From positions 467,062 through 531,061 of the forward strand of contig CAWDJZ010000013.1 in the NCBI GenBank assembly GCA_963802765.1: 64,000 nucleotides of DNA. The letters are read 5' to 3'. Below are positions 8,292 to 19,721 of this stretch, one piece after another; within the stretch, counting starts at the first letter, position 1; the number at the start of each line of letters is the position of its first letter. The notes beneath the pieces were generated by a model. That model ran no database searches and was not told where the DNA came from. It worked only from the letters and a program-made list of their open reading frames with translations. This stretch comes from Gaiellasilicea sp963802765. GTDB lineage: Bacteria > Actinomycetota > Thermoleophilia > Gaiellales > Gaiellaceae. The position numbers and the translations under genes were made by a program.

Positions 8292-10692
8292 ATGGCAACC
8301 ACCGAGCTCAAGGAGGCCGGGTTCGTCGGGACGAGCCAGCTCCGCAAGGAAGACCCGGAGCTGATCACCGGGCAGGGAACCTACGTCGACAACATTGCGC
8401 TGCCGGGGATGCTCTGGGTCGGCATCGTCCGCAGCCCGTACGCGCACGCCCGGATCAACTCGATCGACGTCTCGAAGGCGCTCGAGCTCGAGGGCGTGGT
8501 CGCCGCGTACACCGGCGCCGACCTCGAGTTCGCGGCGCCGCTCTTCATGGCGTGGCCGATCAACGACCAGGTCCAAGAATCCCGATCATCATCCGCTGAC
8601 GAAGGACAAGGCGCGCTACGTCGGCGACCCGTCGCGGTCGTCGTGGCCGAGTCCCGGGCGCTCGCGAAGGACGCGATCGAGCTGGTCGAGGTCGACTGGG
8701 AGCCGCTGCCGGCGGTCATCGGAATCAAGGAGGCGCTCGAGGCCGGACGCGCCGCTCGTGCACGAGGAGTTCGGCACGAACGACGCCGGCAGCTGGAGCA
8801 TCGAAGCCGACTCGCCGGTGCCGCGGCGCGGCCCGTCGGCGCCGTTCTTCGAGGACCCCGACCTCGTCAAGATCAAGGAGGAGTACTACCTCGCCCGCCT
8901 GATCCCGAACGCGATCGAGCCGCGCGGGGTCGTCGTCGACCCGAACGGCGCGATGGGCGAGTACACGGTCTACACCTCGACCCAGATCCCGCACATCCTG
9001 CGGACGACGCTGGTGATCACGTGCGGCATCCCGGAGGCGAAGCTCCGCGTCGTCGCGCCGGACGTCGGCGGCGGCTTCGGCTCGAAGCTCGAGGTCTACC
9101 CGGAGGACGCGATCTGCCTCGCGCTCGCGAAGAAGCTCGGCCGGCCCGGTGAAGTGGATCGAGGAGCGCTCGGAGAACTACGTCGCCACCCTGCACGGGC
9201 GCGAGATGTTCCAGCAGATCGAGCTCGCGGCCACTCGCGACGGCGACCTCAAGGCGGTGCGCGTGAAGCTGACCGTCTCGATGGGGGCGTACCTGCGCCT
9301 GATCACGCCGGGGATCCCGATGCTCGGCGCGTGGCTCTACCACGGGTGCTACGAGTGCGACGGCTACGACTTCGAGTACACGAACGTGTTCACGAACCAG
9401 ACCTTCACCGACGCCTACCGCGGCGCCGGGCCGGCCCGAGGCGACCTACGCGATCGAGCGGGCGATGGACGCGCTCGCGCGGGAGCTCGACATGGACCCG
9501 GTCGAGCTGCGGCGGAAGAACTTCATCCCGACGGAGAAGTTCCCCAACTACACGATCGCGAGCGGCCTCACGGTCGACTCGGCCGACTACGAGGGCACGC
9601 TCGACCGCTGCCTCGAGGTGCTCGACTACGACGCGATCCGGGCCGAGCAGGCCGAGCGGCGCGAGCGCGGCGACCGGAAGCTGCTCGGTGTCGGCTTCTC
9701 GACGTACATCGAGATGTGCGGCCTCGCGCCCTCGCGCGTGCTCTCGGCGCTGAACTACGCCGCCGGCGGCTGGGACTCGGCGACGATCGAGTTCATGCCG
9801 ACCGGCACCGTTCGCGCCGTCACCGGCGTCTGCTCGCACGGTCAGGGCTCGGCGACCGTATTCGCGCAGGTGGTGGCCGACCAGCTCGGCGTGGAGTACG
9901 ACGACGTCGAGGTGCTGCAGGGCGACACGAGCGTCGCGCCGCTCGGGATGGACACGTACGGCAGCCGCGGCGTCGCGGTCGGCTCGGTCGCCCTCTACAA
10001 GGCGGGCGAGAAGCTCCTCGCCAAGGCGAAGACGCTCGCCGCGCACGAGCTCGAGTGCGCCGAGGAGGACCTCGAGTTCGCGGGCGGCAACTTCACGGTC
10101 AAGGGCACCGACCGTTCGGCCGGGATCAAGGCGCTCGCCTTCAACGCCTGGACGGCGCACAACCTGCCGGACGGCATGGAGCCCGGCCTCGCGGCATCGC
10201 ATCTCTACGACCCGCCGAACTTCAGCTGGCCGAACGGCGCCCATTGCTGCGTGGTCGAGGTCGACCAGGACACGGGCTCGGTCGACATCCTCCGTTACGT
10301 CGCCGTCGACGACTGCGGCGTACAGCTCAACCCGATGCTCGTGCAGGGGCAGGTGCACGGCGGCGTTTCCCAGGGGATCGCCGAAGCGCTCTACGAGGAA
10401 GCGATCTACGACGAGGAGGGGAACCTCACGACCGGGACGATGATCAATTACCTCGTCCCGGGGCCGCCGGAGCTCCCCTCGTATGAGGTTCACGACACCG
10501 TCACGCCGAGCCCGACGAACCCGATGGGCGTGAAGGGGATCGGCGAAGCAGGGACGATCGCGGCGCCGCCGGCGGTGATCAACGCGATCGTCGACGCGCT
10601 CGCGCACGCTCGGCGTGCGCGACATGGCGCGCCCTGCGACGCCCGAGCGTGTCTGGCGGGCAATCCAGGAGGCACAGGAGGCACAGTCATGA
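8292..10692 (+). CDS. coxL: Molybdopterin-binding large subunit, form II CoxL (frameshifted here)
   Basis: Xanthine dehydrogenase/CO dehydrogenase family Mo subunit, conceptually about 800 residues. The active-site loop reads AYRGAGRPEA, the form II (BMS/OMP-type) signature, not the AYRCSFR of proven aerobic CO dehydrogenases, so the substrate may not be CO. GGGFGSKLEVYPED and GIGEAGTIAAPPAV are also present. The reading frame is broken about six times (extra bases near 8575, 8751, 9146, 9432 and 10608, a missing base near 8627), yet protein similarity continues without gaps across each break. With the last insertion removed the gene ends in TGA at 10690-10692, overlapping the coxM ATG. Either an error-rich assembly patch or a young pseudogene; I favour error because coxS and coxM are intact. 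Confidence 0.82.
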
Positions 10693-11531
10693 TCCCCGCA
10701 CAGTTCGAGTACGAGGTGGCCGAGTCGGTCGAGCACGCGATCGAGCTGCTCGGGACGAAGGAGGATCCCAAGCTGCTGGCCGGCGGCCAGAGCCTGTTGC
10801 CGCTGATGAAGCTCCGCCTCGCGAGGCCCGCCACGCTGATCGACCTCGGCCGGGTCTCCGAGCTCGTCGGCGTCCGCGACGGCGGCGACCATCTTGCGAT
10901 CGGCGCGATGACGCGCCACCACGATCTGCACTCGGACCCGCTCGTGCAGGAGCACTGCCCGCTGCTGGCGTTCACCGCCGGGCTCGTCGGCGACCCCCAG
11001 GTCCGCCATCTGGGCACGATCGGCGGGTCGCTTGCCCACGGCGACCCCGCTGGCGACCTGCCGACGATCGTCCTGACGCTCGACGCGCAGATCGTGGCGC
11101 GCGGGCCGGGCGGCGAGCGCGTGCTCGGCGCCGGCGAGTGCTTCCGGGGCTACTTCGAGACCGCGCTCGAGCCGGGCGAGGTGATCGTCGAGGTACGGGT
11201 TCCGAAGTCGGGTGCCCGCTGGTCGTACGTCAAGTTCCGACAGCGCTCGCTCGACTGGGCGACCGTCGGGGTCGCCGCGGTCGTCGAGTCCGACAACGGG
11301 ACGATCGAAAGCGCCAGGGTTGGGCTGACGAACATGGGCCAGACACCGCTGCGCGCGAGCGCCGTCGAGCAGGCGCTCGCAGGCTCCTCGCGCGACGGCG
11401 TCGCGGCGGCCGCCGAGCAGGCCGACTCCGGAACCGATCCGCCCGCCGACACGTGGGCGAGCTCCGACTTCCGGCGCCACCTTTCGCGCGTGCTGACGGC
11501 GCGGGCAGTGGAGGAGGCGCTCACCCGCTAA
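10689..11531 (+). CDS. coxM: FAD-binding subunit, CoxM-like
   Basis: 280-residue FAD-binding medium subunit of the Mo hydroxylase. Flavin motifs AGGQSLLPLMKLRLA (about residues 32-46) and TIGGSLAHGDPAGDLP (about 111-126) are clear. The ATG at 10689 overlaps the inferred coxL stop as ATGA. An apparent continuous frame joining it to coxL is produced by the last coxL indel and does not represent a fusion protein. Gene order G-S-L-M differs from the M-S-L order of classical form I coxMSL. Confidence 0.92.
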   Translation: MIPAQFEYEVAESVEHAIELLGTKEDPKLLAGGQSLLPLMKLRLARPATLIDLGRVSELVGVRDGGDHLAIGAMTRHHDLHSDPLVQEHCPLLAFTAGLVGDPQVRHLGTIGGSLAHGDPAGDLPTIVLTLDAQIVARGPGGERVLGAGECFRGYFETALEPGEVIVEVRVPKSGARWSYVKFRQRSLDWATVGVAAVVESDNGTIESARVGLTNMGQTPLRASAVEQALAGSSRDGVAAAAEQADSGTDPPADTWASSDFRRHLSRVLTARAVEEALTR

Positions 11532-11582
11532 GGCAAAGTGCGCACTTGCGGCCGCGAAGCGGACGCCTTCAGGGATTTGCGC

Positions 11583-11614
11583 GACGAGGGATCCGCTTCT
11601 GCGGATTCCTCGTC
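11583..11614 (+). terminator. Terminator hairpin after the cox operon
   Basis: Fourteen-base arms (11583-11596 and 11601-11614) with one G-T wobble and a TTCT loop, followed by only a short TT. Placed 50 bases after coxM and 33 before treZ, it fits intrinsic termination of the cox operon. A 12-base palindrome AAGTGCGCACTT at 11536-11547 just upstream is of unknown use. Confidence 0.6.
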
Positions 11615-11646
11615 TTGCGCGGCAAGAACTCCGCTACGGTCGCGCC

Positions 11647-13161
11647 GTGGCGACCGTCACGAGGTCATTGCTCGGTGCCGTCCCGGTCGAGCCCGGGCTC
11701 GCCGAGTTGCGCGTCTGGGCGCCACGCGCGCGCGCGGTCGCGGTGCGCCTCGCCTCGGGTGACCACGCGCTCGCCGAGAAGGAAGACGGATTCTGGGCCG
11801 CCGCGGTTCCCGCTGGCCCAGGCGACGACTATCGCTTCGTGCTCGACGGCAGCGACGCCTGGCCCGACCCCTGCTCGCGCTGGCAGCCCGACGGCGTTCG
11901 CGGGCCGTCGCGCATCCTCGACACCGGCGCCTTCCGGATCACTGCGGGGCCGGGTGTCCCGCTCGAGGAGCTCGTCCTGTACGAGCTCCACGTCGGCACC
12001 TTCTCGGCGGACGGGTACGCTCGACGGCGTCGTGCCGCGCCTCGCGGGGCTGCGCGAGCTCGGTGTCACCGCGATCGAGCTGATGCCCGTGGCGACCTTC
12101 CCGGGGTCGCGTGGCTGGGGGTACGACGGGCTCTACACCTCGGCCGTGCACCCGGTCTACGGCGGCCCGGAGGGACTTGCACGGCTCGTCGACGCCGCCC
12201 ATCGAGAGGGGCTCGGCGTCGTGCTCGACGTCGTCTACAACCACCTCGGGCCGGGAAACGAGGCGCTGCGCGCCTTCGGCCCGTACTGCACCGACCGCGT
12301 CGCCGAGACGCCCTGGGGAGAGGGGCTCGACTACTCGCAGGCCGGCGTGCGGGAATGGGCGATCCAGAACGCCGAGCTCTGGGTGCGCGACTACCGGGTC
12401 GACGGGCTGCGGCTCGACTCGGTTCCGCACGTGGTCGACGACTCGACCCGGCACGTGCTCGCCGAGCTCGCCGATCGCGTCCGGGCTGCCAACCCGCGTG
12501 CGCTCGTGATCAGCGAGGTCGGCCCCCCGGACTTTCGCTCGCTCACGGACTGGGGCCACGACGCGATGTGGCTCGACGCCCTGCACCACGCGCTACACGT
12601 CGCGCTGACGGGCGAGCGGGACGGCTACTACGCGAGCTTCGACGGCTCGATGTCCCGCATCGCGGCCGAGCTGACCCGCTCCGAGGGAGCCCGCATCGTG
12701 GCGTGCGGGCAGAATCACGACCAGGTCGGCAACCGCGCCCTCGGCGACCGGCTGCCGGCGTCGAAGCGGCGCGTCGCCGCCGCGGTCGTCCTCTTCAGTC
12801 CGTTGACGCCGCTTCTCTTCCAGGGCGAGGAGTGGGGCGAGCAGGCGCCGTTCCGCTTCTTCACCGATCACATCGATCCGATCGTCGCCGATGCGACCCG
12901 GGAGGGCCGCCACCGCGAGTTCGCGGGCTTCGCCGGCTTCGACGGCGACGTGCCGGACCCGCAGGCGCTCGAGAGCTTCGAGGCGTCGCGGCTCTCGCCG
13001 GCCGAGCCGGAGGACCTCTACGTCCGCCTGCTGCGGCTTCGCCGCGAGCTGCCGCCCGAGCTCGACGTCGCCGTCGACGAGGAGGCGCGCACACTCGAGC
13101 TCCGCCGCGGCCGGGCCACCCTCAGGGTCGACTTCCGGAACGAGACCGTGGACCTACGAAC

Positions 13162-13165
<4 letters not shown>
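11647..13165 (+). CDS. treZ: Malto-oligosyltrehalose trehalohydrolase TreZ (frameshifted here)
   Basis: GH13 enzyme that releases trehalose from maltooligosyl trehalose. N-terminal domain with LRVWAPRARAVAVRL, then barrel motifs DVVYNHLGPGNE, VDGLRLDSVPHV (nucleophile Asp), VISEVGPPD (acid/base Glu) and GQNHDQVGNRALGDRL; GEEWGEQAPFRFFTDH is diagnostic for TreZ. One extra base near 12015 (after FSADG) splits the frame; the conceptual product is about 505 residues, slightly shorter than most TreZ. The first frame continues by chance into glgX, giving a false 1210-residue fusion. The partner TreY (maltooligosyl trehalose synthase) is not in the window. The stop overlaps the TTG of glgX. Confidence 0.88.
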
Positions 13166-15279
<2,114 letters not shown>

Positions 15280-15308
15280 GCGTGCGCGAGTTCCGTACGT
15301 CTACCAAC

Positions 15309-15337
15309 TTGACTTCGTTCCCGACGTCTCGTTGACT
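15309..15337 (+). promoter_or_regulatory. Candidate promoter of the amino acid ABC operon
   Basis: TTGACT at 15309-15314 and a second TTGACT at 15332-15337 are 17 bases apart in the 100-base gap before the ATPase gene. The first fits a -35 box; the second is only a weak -10 match (positions 1, 4 and 6). The repetition could instead be a regulator half-site pair. Confidence 0.25.
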
Positions 15338-15379
15338 AGTGGACGAGGTGAAGGGGGAGACGACAGCGGGGGACCGCCC

Positions 15380-16198
15380 GTGAGCGCGAGCGCTGCTGCG
15401 GCATCGGCGCACGCGCCGGTCGTTCGGCTCGAAGGAGTCCACAAGAGCTTCGGCGACAACGAGGTCCTGCGCGGAATCGACCTCGAGGTTGCGCTCGGCG
15501 AGGTCCTGACGATCATCGGCCCGAGCGGGAGCGGCAAGAGCACGCTCCTCCGTTGCATCAACCTGCTCGAGCCGCTCAACGCGGGCAAGGTCTACTTCGA
15601 GGGCGACGAGGTCACGCGCAGCGGAGTGAACCTCTCGGCGGTGCGGCAGCGAATTGGGATGGTGTTCCAGCAGTTCAACCTCTTCCCGCACCTCACGGTG
15701 ATGGACAACCTGACCCTCGCGGCCCGCCGGATCCGCAAGCGGTCGCGCGCCGACGCGGAGGGGCGCGCCCGTGTCCTGCTCGGCGAGGTCGGGCTGTCCG
15801 AGAAGGCCGATCAGCACCCTCACCAGCTCTCGGGCGGGCAGCAGCAGCGGGTCGCGATCGCGCGCGCCCTGATGATGGACCCACACGTGATGCTCTTCGA
15901 CGAGGTCACGTCCGCGCTCGATCCCGAGCTCGTCGGCGAAGTGCTGGTCGTGATGAGAGACCTGGCCAAGGACGGCATGACGATGCTCGTCGTCACCCAC
16001 GAGATGCAGTTCGCCCGCGAGGTCGGCGACCGCGTGATCTTCATGGACGACGGCCGGATCATCGAGGAGGGCATCCCGGGGACGGTGCTCGACAACCCGC
16101 GCGAGGAGCGGACGCGGCGGTTCCTGCGCCGCTCGCTCCAGCTCGCACACTCTCTGGAAGACTTGGAAATCACCGACGAGGAAGGAGCTGTTGAATGA
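15380..16198 (+). CDS. Polar amino acid ABC transporter ATP-binding protein (GluA/GlnQ-like)
   Basis: 272-residue ATPase of a PAAT-family importer. Walker A GPSGSGKST, Q-loop QQFNLFPH, signature LSGGQQQR, Walker B VMLFDEVTSALDPE and switch histidine VTHEM are all intact. The GTG at 15380 is preferred because AAGGGGGAG lies about 25 bases before it and upstream in-frame starts fall inside glgX. First gene of a four-gene operon ordered ATPase, binding protein, permease, permease, as in corynebacterial gluABCD. Stop overlaps the next ATG (ATGA). Confidence 0.92.
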   Translation: MSASAAAASAHAPVVRLEGVHKSFGDNEVLRGIDLEVALGEVLTIIGPSGSGKSTLLRCINLLEPLNAGKVYFEGDEVTRSGVNLSAVRQRIGMVFQQFNLFPHLTVMDNLTLAARRIRKRSRADAEGRARVLLGEVGLSEKADQHPHQLSGGQQQRVAIARALMMDPHVMLFDEVTSALDPELVGEVLVVMRDLAKDGMTMLVVTHEMQFAREVGDRVIFMDDGRIIEEGIPGTVLDNPREERTRRFLRRSLQLAHSLEDLEITDEEGAVE

Positions 16199-17121
16199 AG
16201 AGGATCCTCCTGGCGACTGCTGCGGTAGCCGTAGCCGCGGGCTTCGCCGCGACGCTCGGCTTCGCCCAGCCGGACCGGTCGGCCGCGACCTCCGGGCCCG
16301 CCGCCGTCGAGGCGACACCGGCCCTGCCGGCGTTGCCCGCCGACATCAAGAAGCGGAACCGGTTCATCGCCGGCGTCAAGTGCGACACGCCGCCGTTCGG
16401 CTACCTCGACGTCCGGGGTAAGAACGCAGGCATCGACGTCGAGATCGCCAAGTGGTTCGCGCGCTACGCGTTCGGGCGCGAGCAACGGATCACCTTCGTC
16501 TGCGCACCGACGGCGGCGCGGGAACCGCTGTTGACGACAGGTCGTGTCGACATGGTCATCTCGACGTTCTCCTACACGGCCGACCGCGACACACGCATCG
16601 ACTTCTCCCGGGCCTACTACAACGCGACGGGGAGGCTGCTCGTCAAGAACGACTCGCCGATCCGCTCGCTCAACGACATCCGGGGGCGGCGAGTGGCGAC
16701 GACTCCGGGCTCGATCTACGACCGCTGGATGAGGCGCTGCTTCCCGACCACGGAGCCCGTCGTCGTCGACAGTGTCACGGCGGCGCTCCTCGCCTTCAAC
16801 CAGGGGCGGGCGGACGCGGTCATGTTCGACGACTCGTCGCTCGCGCTCGTTGCGGCGAGCGATCAGTCCGCGAAGCTCACTGCCGACAAGTTCCTGGAGT
16901 CGCCGTACGGCATCGGCATCGCGCAGGGCAACGTGGCGCTCAAGCGCTGGCTCGACTCCCGACTCGCGATCATGAAGCGGAAAGACCAGTTCCTGCCGAT
17001 CATCAGGAACAACATTGCGCCGCGGTTCGTGCCCGAGTTCTCGAAGAACATCCTCCGCCCCAACAACAACTTCGCCTTCCGGCCTGCGACGCTCCCGAGC
17101 GTCGACACCGTTTGCCCGTAG
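16195..17121 (+). CDS. Polar amino acid substrate-binding protein
   Basis: 308-residue SBP_bac_3 family protein exported by an N-terminal signal peptide (MKRILLATAAVAVAAGFAAT, cleavage probably after LGFAQ). The ligand-binding core runs from about residue 50 (IAGVKCDTPPFGYLDVRGKN, GIDVEIAKWFARYAFG) to about 290. No lipobox cysteine near the signal, so anchoring is unclear. Glutamate or a related polar amino acid is the likely ligand from operon order; specificity is not proven. Confidence 0.9.
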   Translation: MKRILLATAAVAVAAGFAATLGFAQPDRSAATSGPAAVEATPALPALPADIKKRNRFIAGVKCDTPPFGYLDVRGKNAGIDVEIAKWFARYAFGREQRITFVCAPTAAREPLLTTGRVDMVISTFSYTADRDTRIDFSRAYYNATGRLLVKNDSPIRSLNDIRGRRVATTPGSIYDRWMRRCFPTTEPVVVDSVTAALLAFNQGRADAVMFDDSSLALVAASDQSAKLTADKFLESPYGIGIAQGNVALKRWLDSRLAIMKRKDQFLPIIRNNIAPRFVPEFSKNILRPNNNFAFRPATLPSVDTVCP

Positions 17122-17146
17122 CGATCGACCGGAAGACCACGACCAG

Positions 17147-17178
17147 GGGAAGCGGCCGCGGCGACGCGGCCGCTTCCC
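17147..17178 (+). terminator. Strong hairpin between binding protein and permease genes
   Basis: Perfect 14-base stem (17147-17160 with 17165-17178) closed by a GCGA tetraloop, without a T-run. It sits 25 bases after the binding-protein stop and 18 before the first permease. In ABC operons such hairpins stabilise the upstream mRNA or terminate partially, giving more binding protein than permease. Confidence 0.6.
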
Positions 17179-17196
17179 TGTGGGTGCGCTGAGCGC

Positions 17197-17868
17197 GTGC
17201 TGCTTGCCTACGACCTGTCGGCCTTCGTCACAGAGAACTGGGACGAGCTCCTCGACGCCTTCCAGGCCACCCTGAAGGTCTCGGCGGTTGCGATCGCCGG
17301 CTCGTTCCTGATCGGCGCGGTCCTCGGCGCCGCCCGCGCCCACCGCGTCCCCATCGTCAGCCCGATCGCCGCGGTCTACGTCGAGGTGATTCGCAACACG
17401 CCCATCCTCGTCCAGATCTTCATGATCTTCTTCGCGCTGCCGCAGCTGGGGATCCGTCTCGATGCGTTCACGGTCGCCTGGCTCTCGGTGACGATCTGGG
17501 GCGGCGCGTTCAACACGGAGAACTTCCGGGCGGGGTTCGAGGCCGTGCCGCACCGCTACCGCGAGGCCGCGTCCGCGCTCGGCTTCGGCCGGCTCGGCAC
17601 GTTCCTCAACGTGACGCTGCCGATCGGCGGGCGCATCTCGCTGCCGTCGTCGATCAACACCTACATCTCCGTCGTCAAGAACACCTCGCTGATGTACGTG
17701 ATCGGCTATCCCGAGCTGACGACGACGGCGATCAACATCTCCAGCCTGACTCTCGAGACGCTGGAGGCGCTCACGGTGCTCGCCATCGTCTACCTGACCC
17801 TCGTCTGGAGCCTCTCGGCGGCGATTCGCCTCCTCGAGGCGAGGCTCGCCCTTCCGGAGGCGCGATAG
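17197..17868 (+). CDS. Polar amino acid ABC transporter permease (GluC-like)
   Basis: 223-residue HisM/GlnP-family permease with about five transmembrane helices. The ATPase-docking EAA loop reads YREAASALGFGRLGTFLNVTLP (EAA...G pattern around residues 125-145). GTG start. Followed without gap by the second permease. Confidence 0.9.
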   Translation: MLLAYDLSAFVTENWDELLDAFQATLKVSAVAIAGSFLIGAVLGAARAHRVPIVSPIAAVYVEVIRNTPILVQIFMIFFALPQLGIRLDAFTVAWLSVTIWGGAFNTENFRAGFEAVPHRYREAASALGFGRLGTFLNVTLPIGGRISLPSSINTYISVVKNTSLMYVIGYPELTTTAINISSLTLETLEALTVLAIVYLTLVWSLSAAIRLLEARLALPEAR

Positions 17869-18546
17869 ATGCCCGACTGGGCCGGACCGGTCGTTCGCTA
17901 CATCCTCACGGAGGGCCTTCCCGCGACGCTGCTCATATCGGCGGTCTCTGTCGTCGGGAGCACGCTGATCGGCGTCGTGCTCGGGACGCTCCTGACGATC
18001 CGATTCCGTCCCTCACAGGCGCTGATCCGCCTCTACGTCGAGATCTTCCGGGGACTGCCGATCCTCGTCACCGTCTTCATCGTCTACTTCGGGCTGCCGT
18101 CGATCACGCCCACACTCAAGTTCGGTCCGATCGCGGCAACCTCGATCGCGCTCACTCTCTGGGGGAGCGCGCAGGTCGCAGAAGCGACGCGCGGGGCGGT
18201 CGGGTCCATTCCCCACGAGCAGCACGAGGCGGCGGCGGCCCTCGGCTTCGGCTGGGTCGGCCGGCACGAGTTCGTCATCCTCCCCCAGGCTCTCCGCCGG
18301 CTGCTGCCGCCTCTCGTCAGCCTGCTCGTGAACATCATCCAGAACTCGACCCTGGCCGCAGTGATCGGCGGCGTCGAGCTGCTCCAGGCGGGCAAGTCAC
18401 AATCGGAGCGCTTGACGTTCATCCCCCCGATCGGGCTCGGCGAGATTCACGCGTTCGAGATCTTCGCTTTCATCGCGGTCATCTTCTTCCTGATCTCGTT
18501 CCCGCTCACCCGGCTGGCTGCGCGGCTCGAGAAGCGGCGCCTCTAG
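17869..18546 (+). CDS. Polar amino acid ABC transporter permease (GluD-like)
   Basis: 225-residue second permease, same family, EAA loop HEAAAALGFGWVGRHEFVILP. It starts with ATG directly after the stop of its partner. It ends on a palindromic CTAG that also supplies the stop of the convergent ATPase gene (18543-18546). Confidence 0.9.
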   Translation: MPDWAGPVVRYILTEGLPATLLISAVSVVGSTLIGVVLGTLLTIRFRPSQALIRLYVEIFRGLPILVTVFIVYFGLPSITPTLKFGPIAATSIALTLWGSAQVAEATRGAVGSIPHEQHEAAAALGFGWVGRHEFVILPQALRRLLPPLVSLLVNIIQNSTLAAVIGGVELLQAGKSQSERLTFIPPIGLGEIHAFEIFAFIAVIFFLISFPLTRLAARLEKRRL

Positions 18547-19721
18547 CGCAGGACGAGCTCGTCGGCTGCCGAGGAGGCGCGGCGCCGGAGGCTCGCCCCC
18601 GTCTCGGGGTCGAACCAGTGGAAGCCGGCCGGATCGACCGCGAGTCGGAGCGGCCGGCCGGGGCGGGCGTCGGTGCGGGCGTCGATGCGCGCGGTGAAGA
18701 CGGCGCCGTCGCCGGCGATCAGCGCCTCCTCGTCGCGGGCCGGTCGCACGTCCTCCGCGTCCACCCGGGGCGCGTCCACCGGGAAGATCACATGCGCGTC
18801 CGAGCCGAGGTCCTCGACCACGGCCACCTCTGCGTCGAGCTGCGGCAGCGACGCGTCGGCGAAGGCGGCGTCCTCGAAGCTCTCGGGACGGATGCCGAGG
18901 ACGACGCTGCCGCGGGCGTCGGGTCGCTGCCCGGGTGCCAGCGTGATTCGCGTGCTGCCGAGCTCGACGGCGTCGCCGTCCAGCGTCGCCTCGACGAGGT
19001 TCATCGCGGGCGAGCCGATGAAGGCGGCGACGAAAAGGTTGACCGGGTCGCGGTAGAGCGCCTGCGGCGTGTCCACCTGCTGGACCCGGCCGTCGCGCAG
19101 CACGGCCACCCGCTGGCCGAGGGTCATCGCTTCGACCTGGTCGTGTGTGACGTAGACGGTCGTCGCGCCGAGGCGCGCGTGCAGCGCCGAGAGCTCGGCC
19201 CGCATGCTGACCCGGAGCTTCGCGTCGAGGTTCGAGAGCGGCTCGTCCATCAGGAACGCGAGCGGCTCGCGCACGATCGCGCGGCCCATTGCGACCCGCT
19301 GGCGCTGGCCGCCGGAGAGCGCCGCGGGGCGCCGGTCGAGCAGATCCTCGAGCCGCAGCAGCTTGGCGACGCGCTCGACGCGTTCCTTCGCCTGCGCCTT
19401 CGGGAGCCGGCGGACCTTGAGCCCGTAGCCGAGGTTCTGGCGCACGGTCATGTGCGGGTAGAGCGCGTAGCTCTGGAACACCATCGCCACGTCCCGCTCG
19501 CGCGGAGCCAGATCGGTGACGTCGCGGCCGCCGATGACGACCGTGCCGGCCGTCGCCTCCTCGAGCCCGGCGATCACGCGCAGCAGCGTCGACTTGCCGC
19601 AGCCGGACGGCCCGACGAGGACCATGAACTCGCCGTCCTCGATGCGGAGCGTGACGTCGTCGACCGCACGCACGCCGCCGCCGAACTCCTTCGTCACGCG
19701 CTCCAGCAGGATCTCGGCCAT
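18543..19721 (-). CDS. Sugar ABC transporter ATPase, MsmK/UgpC/MsiK-like
   Basis: 392-residue ATPase of the CUT1 carbohydrate importers: Walker A GPSGCGKST, signature LSGGQRQR, Walker B LAFLMDEPLSNLDAK, then a TOBE/OB-fold tail from about residue 240. It probably energises the binding protein/permease set at 23775-26920, which lacks its own ATPase, and may serve other CUT1 importers as MsiK does in streptomycetes. Its ATG overlaps the nagA stop by one base (TAATG), placing it third in a murQ-nagA-msmK operon. Confidence 0.92.
   Translation of the reverse strand: MAEILLERVTKEFGGGVRAVDDVTLRIEDGEFMVLVGPSGCGKSTLLRVIAGLEEATAGTVVIGGRDVTDLAPRERDVAMVFQSYALYPHMTVRQNLGYGLKVRRLPKAQAKERVERVAKLLRLEDLLDRRPAALSGGQRQRVAMGRAIVREPLAFLMDEPLSNLDAKLRVSMRAELSALHARLGATTVYVTHDQVEAMTLGQRVAVLRDGRVQQVDTPQALYRDPVNLFVAAFIGSPAMNLVEATLDGDAVELGSTRITLAPGQRPDARGSVVLGIRPESFEDAAFADASLPQLDAEVAVVEDLGSDAHVIFPVDAPRVDAEDVRPARDEEALIAGDGAVFTARIDARTDARPGRPLRLAVDPAGFHWFDPETGASLRRRASSAADELVLR

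Noticed and set aside
9465..11531. A single frame suggesting a CoxL-CoxM fusion
   Set aside because: Removing one extra base near 10608 restores a CoxL C-terminus ending in TGA that overlaps the CoxM ATG, the normal arrangement.
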